Part shown: piece by piece, positions 18,396-27,787 of the stretch
Numbering within the stretch: position 1 is the stretch's first letter
Layout: each line of letters begins with the position of its first letter
Origin: an uncultured Caldilineaceae bacterium
GTDB taxonomy: Bacteria > Chloroflexota > Anaerolineae > Caldilineales > Caldilineaceae
DNA: 64,000 nucleotides
Assembly: GCA_951812725.1 (NCBI GenBank)
Contig: OX638330.1
Coordinates: 3,575,405-3,639,404, forward strand
Direction of reading: 5' to 3'
Notes under the pieces: generated by a model
What the model was told of the DNA's origin: nothing
The model's input: only the letters and a program-made list of their open reading frames with translations
Database searches by the model: none
Translations under genes and position numbers: made by a program

Positions 18396-19766
18396 CTAGT
18401 TGTATTTGTCGATGATGCGCTGAACTTCGGCTTCGGCGGCCGCCATAAGGTCGCCTAGGTCATCATCGGTGTGCACGGCGAGATCCCACAACTCATACAT
18501 GGATTGCTGGGCCTCCTGCGCGCCTTTGAACAGAGCCCAGAAGCGGGTGTTGGTGGCGTAGGCGGGCATCTCGCCGGCGACCTTCATAAACTCCTTGCCT
18601 TCTATGGCATCGAGCCAGCGCTGGTCGGCGAAGTGACTCTTGGTGAAGGGGAAGTAGCCGGTCTCAAGGCAGAATTCGAGATAGGGATCCCCGAGCGCCC
18701 ACCACTCTGAGAACTCGTAGGCGGCAGCTTCACGATTCTTGTCATCCTGGACGGGCATCCACAGCTCTTTGTCGTACCAGGGGGTGGCGGTAATTTGATG
18801 GACGGGATGGCTGGGTGTGTAAAGGGCGCCAAGGCCACCTTCTCCGATCTGCATTTCGAAGTCGAGCAGACCCCAGTTGCCGACTTCCTGGAATACGACG
18901 TTGCCGGAAACGAGTCCCTTTTCGGGTGGCTTTTCGGTGGCGGCTCCGCTGGCATAGGCATCGCGCAAGTACTGGAGGGAATCGCGGACACCGTCGTTGT
19001 TGATAGTGGCTTTTGTGCTAGTTTCGTCAACGTAGAGCTGACCGGCAGTCCAGGGCAAATATTCCTGGATGGCGAAGTGCTGCCAATAGGCGACACCCCA
19101 GATATCGACCTCGTTGGCGTCAAAGCCATCTTCATCGGGGCGGTTGCCGTTAACGTCGCGGGTAACTGCGACACCCCATTCGATGAGTTCATCCCAGGTC
19201 CAGTCCTTGGGCGGCGGTTCCATGCCGGATTCTTCGAGGGCAGCGACGTTGTAGGCGAAGAGGACAACGACTTGTTCGTAGGGCATGCCCCAAAAGTTGC
19301 CGCCCACAGTTGGTGGGGCGTAAATGGCTTCGATGCCATCGACAAAATCGTCGAAGTCAACACCGGAGGCCTCCATGTAGTCCTGCTGATTGACGATCAG
19401 ACCCTCGTCAATGGCCTGGATGACTGAGGTGTAACCAGCCCAGAACAGGTCGGGCGCTGTGCCGGCGGCGAGATCTGCTTGCACGCGGGACATCTCATAG
19501 CCGGTCTTGAGCTCTACCTGTACGTCCGTTCCCGGAACTACGGAGTCGTAACGTTCGAGAATCTTTCGCTGGTTGCCGCCGAGCATATTGGTGTCCGGGT
19601 GGGGATAGGTATAAACGACCGAATAGCCTTCGGCTGCGGGCATTTCGCCCTCGTCGGACGCGGCTCCAGGTGCCGGCGCGGTCCCACAGGCAGCCAGGAC
19701 TGCTCCGGCGGCGGTTGCACCGGATAAGGTCAGGAAGTCACGACGGCTTACGTTGCGCTTGAACAT
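18396..19766 (-). CDS. Sugar ABC transporter substrate-binding lipoprotein (second)
   Basis: 456 residues from the ATG at 19766. That start has AGAGGAGA about 7 bases upstream and begins MFKRNVSRRDFLTLSG; an upstream start at 19856 would add 30 residues without signal character. It has a twin-arginine motif and lipobox (VLAAC). The body shows the alpha/beta folding pattern of extracellular solute-binding proteins, with AGTAPDLFWAGY and later GGLGALYTPSHPVHQITATP. It may serve the MalF/MalG pair at 12844-14700, because the other pair sits directly behind the other binding protein. Confidence 0.9.
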   Translation of the reverse strand: MFKRNVSRRDFLTLSGATAAGAVLAACGTAPAPGAASDEGEMPAAEGYSVVYTYPHPDTNMLGGNQRKILERYDSVVPGTDVQVELKTGYEMSRVQADLAAGTAPDLFWAGYTSVIQAIDEGLIVNQQDYMEASGVDFDDFVDGIEAIYAPPTVGGNFWGMPYEQVVVLFAYNVAALEESGMEPPPKDWTWDELIEWGVAVTRDVNGNRPDEDGFDANEVDIWGVAYWQHFAIQEYLPWTAGQLYVDETSTKATINNDGVRDSLQYLRDAYASGAATEKPPEKGLVSGNVVFQEVGNWGLLDFEMQIGEGGLGALYTPSHPVHQITATPWYDKELWMPVQDDKNREAAAYEFSEWWALGDPYLEFCLETGYFPFTKSHFADQRWLDAIEGKEFMKVAGEMPAYATNTRFWALFKGAQEAQQSMYELWDLAVHTDDDLGDLMAAAEAEVQRIIDKYN

Positions 19767-19860
19767 GATGATCTCCTCTGGTGGAATGTAGGTAGAGGTC
19801 TGTCTGGTCGAACATCGAAGTATCAGCAATTGGAATCTGGCCTGTGGAAGCGACAAAAAT

Positions 19861-19889
19861 ACTATAGATTATGGGCAATTGCGTGTCAA
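19861..19889 (-). promoter_or_regulatory. Strong sigma-70-type promoter for the sugar-import cluster
   Basis: On the minus strand TTGACA (19889-19884) is followed after exactly 17 bases by TATAGT (19866-19861). Transcription would start near 19853, leaving a leader of about 87 bases before the binding-protein ATG at 19766. Confidence 0.7.
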
Positions 19890-20002
19890 GTGCATGAAAT
19901 TCATAAGGGGGGCCCTTTTGCATAACGGTGAATAGTGAAGTCTGCATAGGGAACGATTTCGGAACAGTTGAGGGACCCTGGATGTTGCCGTTTTTCCTGC
20001 GC

Positions 20003-20030
20003 TTGTCATCTTCCGAACTGATGTTACAAT
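20003..20030 (+). promoter_or_regulatory. Putative promoter of the MFS gene
   Basis: TTGTCA at 20003-20008, a 16-base spacer and TACAAT at 20025-20030, on the plus strand about 90 bases before the MFS start codon. Together with the minus-strand promoter at 19861-19889 it makes a divergent promoter region. Confidence 0.5.
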
Positions 20031-20120
20031 CAGCGGATATCCTCTTGAGTTGCCCATTGACAACAATCCACTTGCCCAAGAACTGGAAAGGGGCGAGTCC
20101 AGACAGGAACAGCGCTCTCC

Positions 20121-21338
20121 ATGTCAGCTACATCAGGTCATCGCGCAGATCCAGCAACCGTCCGGGACGAACCGTCGGAAAGCAAGACGTTCCAGACCCG
20201 AGAGGTGTTGACTATCGTGACGGGCCATTTCGTCCACGACAGTTTCACCGCGTTTGTGCCGCCTCTACTTCCTATGATTCGGGAAAAGCTGGCGGCCGAC
20301 TATGCGGCGATTGGAGCCCTTGCGGTCTTCATGCAGATTCCCAGTCTTCTGCAACCGTTCATTGGCCATGCAGCCGACAGGATTAGTTTACGATATTTCA
20401 TCATTCTGGCTCCGGCGGCGACTGCCAGCGTTTGTAGCGCACTGGGCCTGGCGGACAGCTACGTACTGCTGGCCCTGTTGCTGTTTGTAGTGGGTCTGAT
20501 CTCGGCTGTCTTTCATGCGCCGGCGCCGGCGATGATCGGGCGCATATCGGGCAACCGAGTGGGTAGGGGCATGAGCTTTTTCATGGCGGGTGGAGAGCTG
20601 GGGCGGACGGTAGGGCCCTTGGTGGTGATCGCAGCCGTCAGCTGGTTTGGGGTTGAGGGAATATGGCGGGTGGCCGTGTTTGGCTGGTTGGCCTCGATTT
20701 TCCTTTACTGGCGACTGCGCGGGGTCTCGGCCAGGCCTGCGCAGGACAGGGTTCTTTCCCTTCAGCGTTTGCTACCGGCTGCCCAGAGAGTTTACCCTCC
20801 CCTGCTTTGGATCATGGCAGCCCGTGTCTTTATGTCGATTTCGATGACGACCTATTTGCCGATTTTCATGCAGGATGTGAAGGGTTATGAGTTCGAGATG
20901 GCGGGGCTTTCGTTAACGCTGTTGGAAGGGGCGGGTGTGTTAGGCGCTCTGACAATGGGCACAGCTAGCGACTGGTTGGGGCGGAAACGGATCCTGATTG
21001 TTCTATTTCTTGTGTCGCCCGTCCTATTCCTGGGATTTCTTAACAGTTCAGGCTGGATGCTATTTGCATTTCTGTTACCTCTTGGATTTACGATGCTCTC
21101 GCCATCTGCTGTGTTGTTGGCGGTTGTGCAGGACAGTTTTCAACATAACCGGGCGCTGGCAAACGGCCTCTTTCTGATGGCCAATTTCGTCATCCGGTCG
21201 CCCGCTTTGTGGCTGCTGGGGTTCACGGCAGACAGATTCGGACTTTCGACCGCGTTTCTGATCAGTGGGCTAATCGCTTTTGTTGGCGTGCCAGCAGTTC
21301 TGAGGCTGCCGGAGCGGCGTAGGGAGCAGAGTGAGTAA
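20121..21338 (+). CDS. MFS transporter, fosmidomycin-resistance (Fsr)-like
   Basis: 405-residue membrane protein with about twelve hydrophobic segments. The opening VTGHFVHDSFTAFVPPLLPM, the loop GHAADRISLRYF after helix 2 and DWLGRKRILI after helix 8 are MFS signatures and resemble the Fsr subgroup. Such proteins are usually drug or metabolite exporters, and the substrate here cannot be read from sequence. It diverges from the sugar-import cluster and has a candidate promoter near 20003-20030. The ribosome binding site is weak. Confidence 0.8.
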   Translation: MSATSGHRADPATVRDEPSESKTFQTREVLTIVTGHFVHDSFTAFVPPLLPMIREKLAADYAAIGALAVFMQIPSLLQPFIGHAADRISLRYFIILAPAATASVCSALGLADSYVLLALLLFVVGLISAVFHAPAPAMIGRISGNRVGRGMSFFMAGGELGRTVGPLVVIAAVSWFGVEGIWRVAVFGWLASIFLYWRLRGVSARPAQDRVLSLQRLLPAAQRVYPPLLWIMAARVFMSISMTTYLPIFMQDVKGYEFEMAGLSLTLLEGAGVLGALTMGTASDWLGRKRILIVLFLVSPVLFLGFLNSSGWMLFAFLLPLGFTMLSPSAVLLAVVQDSFQHNRALANGLFLMANFVIRSPALWLLGFTADRFGLSTAFLISGLIAFVGVPAVLRLPERRREQSE

Positions 21339-21382
21339 GCAGTTCTTGAGTGCGTGCCCGCCGTTGCATATAGACGCAGATC

Positions 21383-21760
21383 TTAGAAGAGGAGTAGCCA
21401 GAGGCGGGGCAGGAAGATGATCAGACCTGCAACGGCGCTGCCCAAGGCCACCAGCAGTATGGCGCCGGCGGCTGTGTCTTTAACGGTTTTTGCGAGAGGA
21501 TGAAGAGTGGGAGAGGCCAGATCCACGAGTGCTTCGATGGCGGTATTAAGAAGCTCCAGGCCGATGACCAACGCGATGAGGGTTACGACGACAGCCCACT
21601 CTGTCCTGTTGATGCGCAGGGCAAACCCGGCGATGACAGCTGCAGCAGCGATGCCAAAGTGAATGCGGACGTTACGCTGGCTGTGAAGAGCGTGGCGCAC
21701 CCCAGCGCAGGCGAATGCGAGACTTTGCCAGAAGGTGCGGGCACGAGCGGGCGGGCTCAT
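21383..21760 (-). CDS. dgkA: Diacylglycerol/undecaprenol kinase, DgkA family
   Basis: Small membrane enzyme of 125 residues that phosphorylates diacylglycerol or undecaprenol using ATP. ELLNTAIEALVDL followed by AKTVKDTAAGAILL is the diagnostic DgkA motif with the catalytic glutamate and metal-binding residues. There are three hydrophobic helices. Gram-positive-type homologues act mainly on undecaprenol for cell-wall lipid recycling, so that substrate is possible. The start codon abuts the stop of ybeY (TAAATG); this ybeY-dgkA pairing is common in bacteria. Confidence 0.92.
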   Translation of the reverse strand: MSPPARARTFWQSLAFACAGVRHALHSQRNVRIHFGIAAAAVIAGFALRINRTEWAVVVTLIALVIGLELLNTAIEALVDLASPTLHPLAKTVKDTAAGAILLVALGSAVAGLIIFLPRLWLLLF

Positions 21761-22270
21761 TTACCAGTCCGGTGTCGCAAGCCGGGGCGAAAGATCTTCG
21801 GCGGTCAACGTGGAGAGGATATGGTTCTGTTTGCGCCACATTGCCGCCTGCCGTGCGTCGGTGTCATGATCATAGCCAAGCAGGTGCAGGGTGCCATGAA
21901 CGACCAGGAGTTGAAGCTCTGCGGAGAGCGAGTGGCCGAAATGTCGGGCTTGGCGCGAAGCATAGGGGAAAGCGAGCAGCAGATCGCCTAATTCATCATC
22001 CATTTCCGCGGCCAGGGTGTCAGGAACATCGGCTGAGAAAGGCGATCCTTCGTTGATAGCGAAACTCAGCACATCGGTTGGGGCATCCTGCTGGCGGTAG
22101 AGTCGGTTGAAGCGCTGTACTTCGTCGTCGTCCACCACCAGAATCGAAAGCACGTTACCGGCCCGTCCACAGGCGCGCAGAGTTGCCTGAACTGCGGCCA
22201 GAAGCCAGGCTTGTTCCACGTATGTCTGAAATGGTTCGTCAATTTGAATGTATATCTGCTCGTTCGTCAT
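21761..22270 (-). CDS. ybeY: YbeY endoribonuclease, rRNA maturation factor
   Basis: Zinc-dependent single-strand endoribonuclease used in 16S rRNA 3'-end maturation and ribosome quality control. The signature HGTLHLLGYDHD near the C-terminus supplies the three zinc-binding histidines. I prefer the start at 22270 (MTNEQIYIQID, 169 residues), which gives the usual length. An ATG at 22360 would add 30 residues rich in Arg/Pro/Ser with no match to the family. It forms an operon with dgkA and diverges from obg. Confidence 0.93.
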   Translation of the reverse strand: MTNEQIYIQIDEPFQTYVEQAWLLAAVQATLRACGRAGNVLSILVVDDDEVQRFNRLYRQQDAPTDVLSFAINEGSPFSADVPDTLAAEMDDELGDLLLAFPYASRQARHFGHSLSAELQLLVVHGTLHLLGYDHDTDARQAAMWRKQNHILSTLTAEDLSPRLATPDW

Positions 22271-22520
22271 CGCTAGTGTCCAACCGGGCGCCCTATGCAG
22301 GCGAGTAACTTTCCAGGCCGACAGCCTATCAGGAGACGTGGGCTGGAGGTTTCCAGTCATTGCCGCCGCGCGGTACCATTATACCGCCGGTCAGGGCCGA
22401 GGCAATTTCTTGTTGAAGAGCGATCGTCTCCGCTAGAATAGAGGTCGATGACCCAGAGCAAAGGGTTGGAAACGAGGTTGGCGAAGAAGGTTGAGCCACA
22501 AGCGTTAGGCGTTTACAGTC

Positions 22521-23807
22521 ATGTTTTTTGATCGAGCCAAGATACATGTGGAAGCGGGGAAGGGCGGCAACGGCATTGTCGCTTTCCTGCGCGAGAAGTT
22601 TATGCCCCTGGGAGGGCCCGCGGGCGGCAATGGCGGCGGGGGCGGGAATGTCTATCTCTTTGCCGACCCAAGCATAAATACGCTGCAACACTTTCGACGC
22701 AAGGTACATTTTAGGGCTGAGCGCGGCGGGCACGGCGGCGGCACCAAGAAAGCAGGCGCAACCGGTGAAGACCTGCTGATCGCGGTGCCGGTAGGGACAG
22801 TCGCACGCATCGCCGAGACCGATACAGTCCTCGCGGACTTGGTACGCGACGGGCAGCAAGCCATTGTCGCCAGAGGAGGCAGAGGAGGGCGAGGAAACGC
22901 TGCGTTCAAAAGCGGGCGCAACCGTGCGCCGCGACTAGCCGAAAATGGCGAAGTGGGAGAGGAGCGCTGGCTGGAGCTGGAACTGAAGATCGTAGCCGAT
23001 GCAGGGATTGTCGGCGTTCCCAATGCGGGCAAGTCGACGCTGCTGAGCGTCATCAGCAAAGCCACTCCGAAAATTGCCGACTATGCTTTCACGACGATTG
23101 TTCCCAATTTGGGCGTGGCGGATGTGAACCACGTGCAGATCGTATTTGCGGACATTCCCGGCCTGTTGGAGGGCGCGCACGATGGCGTCGGCCTTGGATT
23201 GGAGTTTCTGCGTCATGTCGAACGCAGCCGCGTACTGGTACATCTTCTTGACGGCGCGAGCCCGGATCCAGCCGGCGATTTTGAAGTCATTAACCAGGAG
23301 ATGATGCTTTTTAACCCTAATTTGGCGAAACGACCGCAGTTGGTCGTCCTCAACAAGATCGATCTGCCGCAAGCACGTGAGATGTTACCGCGCCTGCAAG
23401 AGGAGTTGGCGGATGCGGACAATCCCGTCATCGCGATAAGCGCGGTGACCGGGGAAAACGTGCGGCAACTCTTGTACGACGTTAAATCGCTTCTGGACAG
23501 GCTGCCGGCGCCCATTGCAACGGAGGAGGTCGAAGCGTTGCCGACGCTCTCGCCCGCCGAAGATGAAAGGGCGTTCCAGATAACCCGCCTTGATGATGAT
23601 CTGTGGCAGGTGGAGGGGGTGGCGATCGAGCGGGTGGCGCAGATGACGAACTGGGACTACTACGAGTCCGGATTGCGGTTCCAGCGGATCCTGTCGGCGA
23701 TGGGGATCTCCAAGTCCTTACGCGAACTTGGTGTTGAGGACGGAGATACCGTGCAGATTGGCGCGGTCGAACTGGTGTGGGGATTCGAAAACGCACTGGG
23801 GGAGTGA
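22521..23807 (+). CDS. obg: Obg/CgtA GTPase
   Basis: Essential ribosome-associated GTPase involved in 50S assembly and stress control. The protein has 428 residues in three parts. The glycine-rich Obg fold covers residues 1-158 ([32 protein letters not shown]). The G domain has G1 GVPNAGKST from residue 165, G3 DIPGLLEGA and G4 NKID. The C-terminal OCT domain ends [12 protein letters not shown]. It is followed at once by nadD in the same direction, an arrangement common in bacteria. Confidence 0.97.
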   Translation: MFFDRAKIHVEAGKGGNGIVAFLREKFMPLGGPAGGNGGGGGNVYLFADPSINTLQHFRRKVHFRAERGGHGGGTKKAGATGEDLLIAVPVGTVARIAETDTVLADLVRDGQQAIVARGGRGGRGNAAFKSGRNRAPRLAENGEVGEERWLELELKIVADAGIVGVPNAGKSTLLSVISKATPKIADYAFTTIVPNLGVADVNHVQIVFADIPGLLEGAHDGVGLGLEFLRHVERSRVLVHLLDGASPDPAGDFEVINQEMMLFNPNLAKRPQLVVLNKIDLPQAREMLPRLQEELADADNPVIAISAVTGENVRQLLYDVKSLLDRLPAPIATEEVEALPTLSPAEDERAFQITRLDDDLWQVEGVAIERVAQMTNWDYYESGLRFQRILSAMGISKSLRELGVEDGDTVQIGAVELVWGFENALGE

Positions 23808-23924
23808 GAACGTCAGTTGCCGGTGTGCGGTTGCCATCGATTGGGCCGGTTGCATTACGGGGGTCGGCGGCACTGGTTAAAGACAGGGCTGGGTCGAGGC
23901 AACAGGTCACTGGATATTGGAAGA

Positions 23925-24551
23925 ATGAGTTCGGAATACAGATTAAGCGGCAAGCGCATTGGTGTTTTCGGAGGCACCTTTGATCCGATTCATATTGGGC
24001 ACCTCATTCTGGTAGAGGAGGCCCGGTATCAGCTGCGGTTGGATCAGGTTGTACTGGCGCCGGCCGGCGACCCCCCGCATAAGCCTGACAGCCCAATTTC
24101 CCCACTACATCATAGGTTGGCGATGTGCCGACTAGCGGTTGCCGACGAAGATAAGATCGGCATCAGTCTGATAGACGCCGAGCGTCCCGGACCCCACTAC
24201 ACGTCCGATATGCTGCGGCTGTTTCGCAAAGAGATGGACGCGGACGCGCAGATTTTTTTTCTGATGGGGCTGGACAGTTTACGCGACCTGCCCACCTGGC
24301 ATGAGCCAGAATGGCTGGTGCGAAACTGCAGGCTGGTTGCCCTGCGACGCCACGATGTAGAGATCGACTGGGGTAACCTGGAAGCCGTAATACCCGGCGT
24401 GCGGGAACGGGTCGAAGTTCTGGAAATGCCTGAACTGGAGATTGCAAGCAGCGCTCTGCGGGAAAGGGTTCGTACGGAACAGCCGATTCGCTTTCAGGTC
24501 CCCTGTGCGGTCGAACGCTACATACTTGAACAGGGGCTTTACCGGCCTTGA
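23925..24551 (+). CDS. nadD: Nicotinate-nucleotide adenylyltransferase
   Basis: Transfers AMP to nicotinate mononucleotide in NAD synthesis. The motif [15 protein letters not shown] is the nucleotidyltransferase phosphate-binding loop with its HxGH element, and IASSALRER near the end corresponds to the second ATP-binding motif. I chose the ATG at 23925 (208 residues), the normal family length. The frame stays open upstream to 23817, but the extra 36 residues are not NadD-like. The ribosome binding site is not ideal. It lies in an apparent operon with obg. Confidence 0.93.
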   Translation: MSSEYRLSGKRIGVFGGTFDPIHIGHLILVEEARYQLRLDQVVLAPAGDPPHKPDSPISPLHHRLAMCRLAVADEDKIGISLIDAERPGPHYTSDMLRLFRKEMDADAQIFFLMGLDSLRDLPTWHEPEWLVRNCRLVALRRHDVEIDWGNLEAVIPGVRERVEVLEMPELEIASSALRERVRTEQPIRFQVPCAVERYILEQGLYRP

Positions 24552-24555
24552 GTCC

Positions 24556-24588
24556 GAAAAGAAAAGGGCAGGCGATTTCTGCCTGCCC
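24556..24588 (-). terminator. Terminator between nadD and the S41 protease gene
   Basis: GGGCAGGC at 24566-24573 pairs perfectly with GCCTGCCC at 24581-24588 across a 7-base loop. On the minus strand the stem is followed by TTTTCTTTT (24565-24557), so it is a good intrinsic terminator for the S41 protease gene. It may also end the nadD transcript, which converges on it. Confidence 0.8.
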
Positions 24589-24619
24589 TCCCCGCGGTCT
24601 CCTCTCTATCTCCCTATTG

Positions 24620-25933
24620 TCACTCGGAGGTCACAAAATCATGCGGCGCGGCATTCAGGAGCGGCGTTGCGTGCACTTCGATTCCCAGTTGCTCAAGCGC
24701 CTTCAAAAATTGGGTATCTTCGATAGTGCTGAACTGATCTTCAGTCAGATTTCTAAGCAGATCTGCATTCACGTGCTTGTAACTGGCCGGTTGCGCGATT
24801 TCCAGATCGGGGGTCACGCCATGGCCTTTAATGAGGTTACCGTTGGGGGATAGCCAGTTGGTCACGCCCAGGAGAATGGCAGAGCCGTCGCTGAGCCCAA
24901 ACTGGTTGAGGACTGTACCGGTACCGAATGTTGTCTCTCCGATAAGGAAGGCGCGGTCGTTTTCTTTGAGGGCGCCGGCGGTGATTTCGCCGGCACTAGC
25001 AGTGCCTTTGTTGATCAAGACAACCAATGGCATTTCCCTGGCATAACCCAGGCCGCGAGAGCGATGGACGGTCTGATTTTGGTTGGCATCGGATTCGATA
25101 AGGATCAGATCACCTTTGGGCAAGAACTGACTATTGGCCTGAATGGCCTGCTGCAGGAACCCGCCGGGGTTGTTGCGCAGGTCCAAAATGATGCCTTTGT
25201 TGGCTTGTACCTCTGAGATTTCGCGCAGTGCGGCTTCCAGCTCCCGGTCTACACCGGCGGTAAACTGGGATATCGAAACGTAGGAGATGTCGGTGTTTGG
25301 GATGGGGCTCCAGCTCACACTGGGCACCTCGATGCGGTCGCGAGTGATTGAGACTGTGACCGGATCCTGTACTTCGGGGCGGCGGACAGTCAGGACGACT
25401 TCGGACTCTGCGGGGCCGCGAACGAGGAAGATAACCTGGTCCAACGATTTTCCTTCGACCGATTCACCGTCCACTTCCAAGATTACATCGCCGGCGAGAA
25501 TGCCTGCCTGTTCAGCAGGCGAACCGTTGATGGGGGCTACGATCAGGACATGGCCGTCTTCCATGGAGACATAGGCACCGATGCCCTCGAAAGAGCCTTC
25601 GAGGCTGGTTTGGTGCAGTTTTACTGCATCCGGGGGGAGGAAGGTGGTGTGTCCTTCGTCGCCTAAAGAAGCTAGCATCCCTTCGATAGCGCCATATGTC
25701 ATAGCGGTGAAGTCGACGCGGTCGCGGTCGACAAAGTGGGACACGACATAGTCCCACGCTTCCCAGAAGATTGCGAATTCGGCGGGACGGACCTCGGCCG
25801 CCTGGGCCGACCGGATTGTGTAGCCGGAGATATTTCCGCCGACAAACGCCAGCGCCATCAGCCAGACGACAAGGATAGACAGTACCAACCGCCTAGCCAA
25901 TGAGGATCGGAAAGATCGTTTCATTCCATTCAT
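24620..25933 (-). CDS. S41 (CtpA-like) PDZ protease homologue lacking the catalytic lysine
   Basis: 437-residue exported protein with a signal-anchor helix (LVLSILVVWLMALAFVGGNI), a PDZ domain (about 125-195, with AGILAGDVILEVDG) and an S41 core. The nucleophile is S313 in GTASAGE. In CtpB-type enzymes a lysine 25 residues later (GETTFGKG) and a glutamine 29 residues later complete the triad. Here the matching sequence reads GETTFGTGTVL, with T338 and L342. Either a chaperone-like pseudoprotease or a different catalytic arrangement is implied. It converges on nadD with a shared terminator. Confidence 0.88.
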   Translation of the reverse strand: MNGMKRSFRSSLARRLVLSILVVWLMALAFVGGNISGYTIRSAQAAEVRPAEFAIFWEAWDYVVSHFVDRDRVDFTAMTYGAIEGMLASLGDEGHTTFLPPDAVKLHQTSLEGSFEGIGAYVSMEDGHVLIVAPINGSPAEQAGILAGDVILEVDGESVEGKSLDQVIFLVRGPAESEVVLTVRRPEVQDPVTVSITRDRIEVPSVSWSPIPNTDISYVSISQFTAGVDRELEAALREISEVQANKGIILDLRNNPGGFLQQAIQANSQFLPKGDLILIESDANQNQTVHRSRGLGYAREMPLVVLINKGTASAGEITAGALKENDRAFLIGETTFGTGTVLNQFGLSDGSAILLGVTNWLSPNGNLIKGHGVTPDLEIAQPASYKHVNADLLRNLTEDQFSTIEDTQFLKALEQLGIEVHATPLLNAAPHDFVTSE

Positions 25934-26266
25934 TCCATTAATGCACTCTGCGCGCCGGGCGCTCTCGCACTGTCCTTTAGAGTCACAAATTGCCTGCAGT
26001 TATTGCAGACAATAAAGAAAAGTATCAACTATGCACCATCTTTTGGCAAGTATCGGAGGGGGTTCACAGCCTACGTTGGGACTACGGTCTGCCTATGTTT
26101 TTTGTGCAATCGACAGAAAGCGGTTAGCAACTGGCAGAGTGGCCCAGGTGGGGGAAATATAGGCAGTAAGCGAAGGGGCGGATGGATTTCGAGGAGGAAA
26201 ACGGAAAGGTATTTGCAGTCGCATTTGAGGTGAAAGCGAGAGACAGATTATTCCCAGCATAAGAAG
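25934..26266. other. Gene-free stretch upstream of the S41 protease gene
   Basis: No convincing coding sequence. Short ORFs here have no recognisable family and no good ribosome binding site. It should hold the promoter of the protease gene, but I see no clear -35/-10 pair. Confidence 0.5.
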
Positions 26267-26329
26267 AAAGAAGCTGCCTGCTGTCTAGACTAACGGAAAC
26301 CGCTAGTCCATCCATCAGACAGCTTCTTT
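26267..26329 (-). terminator. Long hairpin with T-rich tail (terminator or structured 3' UTR)
   Basis: Outer arms at 26267-26280 and 26316-26329 (14 bp) and inner arms at 26288-26296 and 26300-26308 (9 bp) enclose a 3-base loop, with a 7x7 internal loop between. The only two mismatches are C-A and A-C on the plus strand, which become G-U and U-G pairs in minus-strand RNA. On the minus strand the hairpin is followed by a TTCTTTCTTCTT tract. It lies about 210 bases after the lipoprotein gene 26541-27077. The flanking 26330-26540 holds no convincing gene. Confidence 0.6.
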
Positions 26330-26540
26330 GTTGTTCAGCGACTGCGGGCTTGATAGATCCCAGACCGGTAGCCGAGTTAAGAGGCCTTAAACCACGTGGC
26401 GTCACAGAAAAGTAGACGGCAGTTGCGACCTGGAACAGGGCAGCCCACGCACCTGCAGAAAAGGGGCGTAAGCCGACGGCGTCCGCCCACAAGTAGAGTG
26501 AGCATGGCAACGCCGACGGGTTACGAACCCACTGCTGGTC

Positions 26541-27077
26541 TTAGTTCATGCTGATCGCGATCGAGCCGGAGTCCTGAGCAACACTGACGCTGGCGGGGAG
26601 CATGATATTCTGGGCCAGTACAGCGTTGATCTGCGCATTGACCGGAGCGAGCAGGGCTCCACCCACGGCCATACCGCCGGCGCCGGCCGACTGGAGATCA
26701 ACCATCAGGTGACCGTCGCTCACCATCAGGTTGCCGACGAGATCAAGCGTATTGCCCATCATGCTGACGCCGTCTTTCAGAGTGACACGGAAATGCATGG
26801 CATCGGGCTCAATCCAGACCATAACGGAATCGATCGGCTGATTGGGACCACTGTTGGCTTCGAGAGCCTTGGTCACGTAGCTGCTGAACTCAGATTCGCT
26901 CAGCATTACCTCGCCCATTACGATTCCGCCCATCAGGGCATCCTGGGCCGACAGGGCCGCCTCATGGGAAATTTCGACATCTCGGGCGGGCGGAGCGGCC
27001 GGTGCGGCGCACGCACTAACTACAACCAGCAGCAGAGACAGTACAACGAGTGAAATGAGTGGGGTTCGTTTGTTCAT
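26541..27077 (-). CDS. Hypothetical lipoprotein
   Basis: 178 residues, function unknown. The first 23 residues form a lipoprotein signal (SLVVLSLLLVVVSAC). The mature part is small and beta-rich with many Gly/Ala/Met residues: it contains SVMVWIEPDAMHFRVTLKDG and LVGNLMVSDGHLMVDLQSAG, suggesting a lipid-binding or LolA/LppX-like barrel, but similarity is too weak to name. The ribosome binding site AAGGAG stands about 9 bases before the ATG. The next gene on this strand is the convergence region with a long hairpin. Confidence 0.7.
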   Translation of the reverse strand: MNKRTPLISLVVLSLLLVVVSACAAPAAPPARDVEISHEAALSAQDALMGGIVMGEVMLSESEFSSYVTKALEANSGPNQPIDSVMVWIEPDAMHFRVTLKDGVSMMGNTLDLVGNLMVSDGHLMVDLQSAGAGGMAVGGALLAPVNAQINAVLAQNIMLPASVSVAQDSGSIAISMN

Positions 27078-27787
27078 GATTCTGTTGCTCCTTGAGAGAA
27101 TTGGGTTTAAGGGAACTTTACTCTTGATCTCATCATAAATTGGTAGAGAAGCAATTAAATGATGACCATGAGCTATATCGTCTCACAAGAAAAGGTCAAG
27201 CGCAAATCTGAAAAAAGGGGATTGGCGGGCCTCAGGATCGAAAACTCCGCGTTCTATTCCAAGATTTTCTGACCGCAACTCTATCTTCTCACAAGAACAA
27301 TTCCTGTACAAGTCGGAAAAAATCAGAGGGCACCTCCCCGCGTGGGCCTCTAAACTACCGCGCCTGCGGGCTCCATATGTTGCGTTGTAGGTTCTGCTAG
27401 CTCTTTGATGACTGTGTGATCTCCACTGGAGACTGGCGCCGGGTTGCGCCCAGGGAGAGTGCATCTGTGCCTATCATACACTTGTCGGGGGAAGCTGTCA
27501 AGCCTGAAAATTGCTATGAATTCACTGAAACATGTTGGCAAGGTTCTGATTGTAATCGGTTAACATCCTCTTAGACGTTTGGGCTGCCCATGCTTTCAGC
27601 GGTAAGTACGAGAGTCATTCTTGAGCACTACTCGCTGGGAGGCGTGCCGCCAGAGACGTTCTGCTATCTGTGCGGCGGGGGAAGATGTGGAGGCACACTT
27701 CAAGAAACAGCCTTTCACCCAGGCTTATACGCAGGTATGGATCGCGGATATAAAAGGGATTTGAGCCGGCAACCTCTCACCCGGCAC
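27078..27787. other. Gene-free stretch, 710 bases
   Basis: No convincing gene on either strand. It contains two imperfect direct copies of a TCTCACAAGAA motif with a downstream GAAAAAA run, starting near 27181 and 27294. The meaning of these is unknown. No tRNA or strong promoter was recognised. Confidence 0.45.

Noticed and set aside
26124..26510. Minus-strand frame of 128 codons after the lipoprotein gene
   Set aside because: It runs through the long hairpin, shows no family features, and looks like noncoding DNA or repeat sequence.
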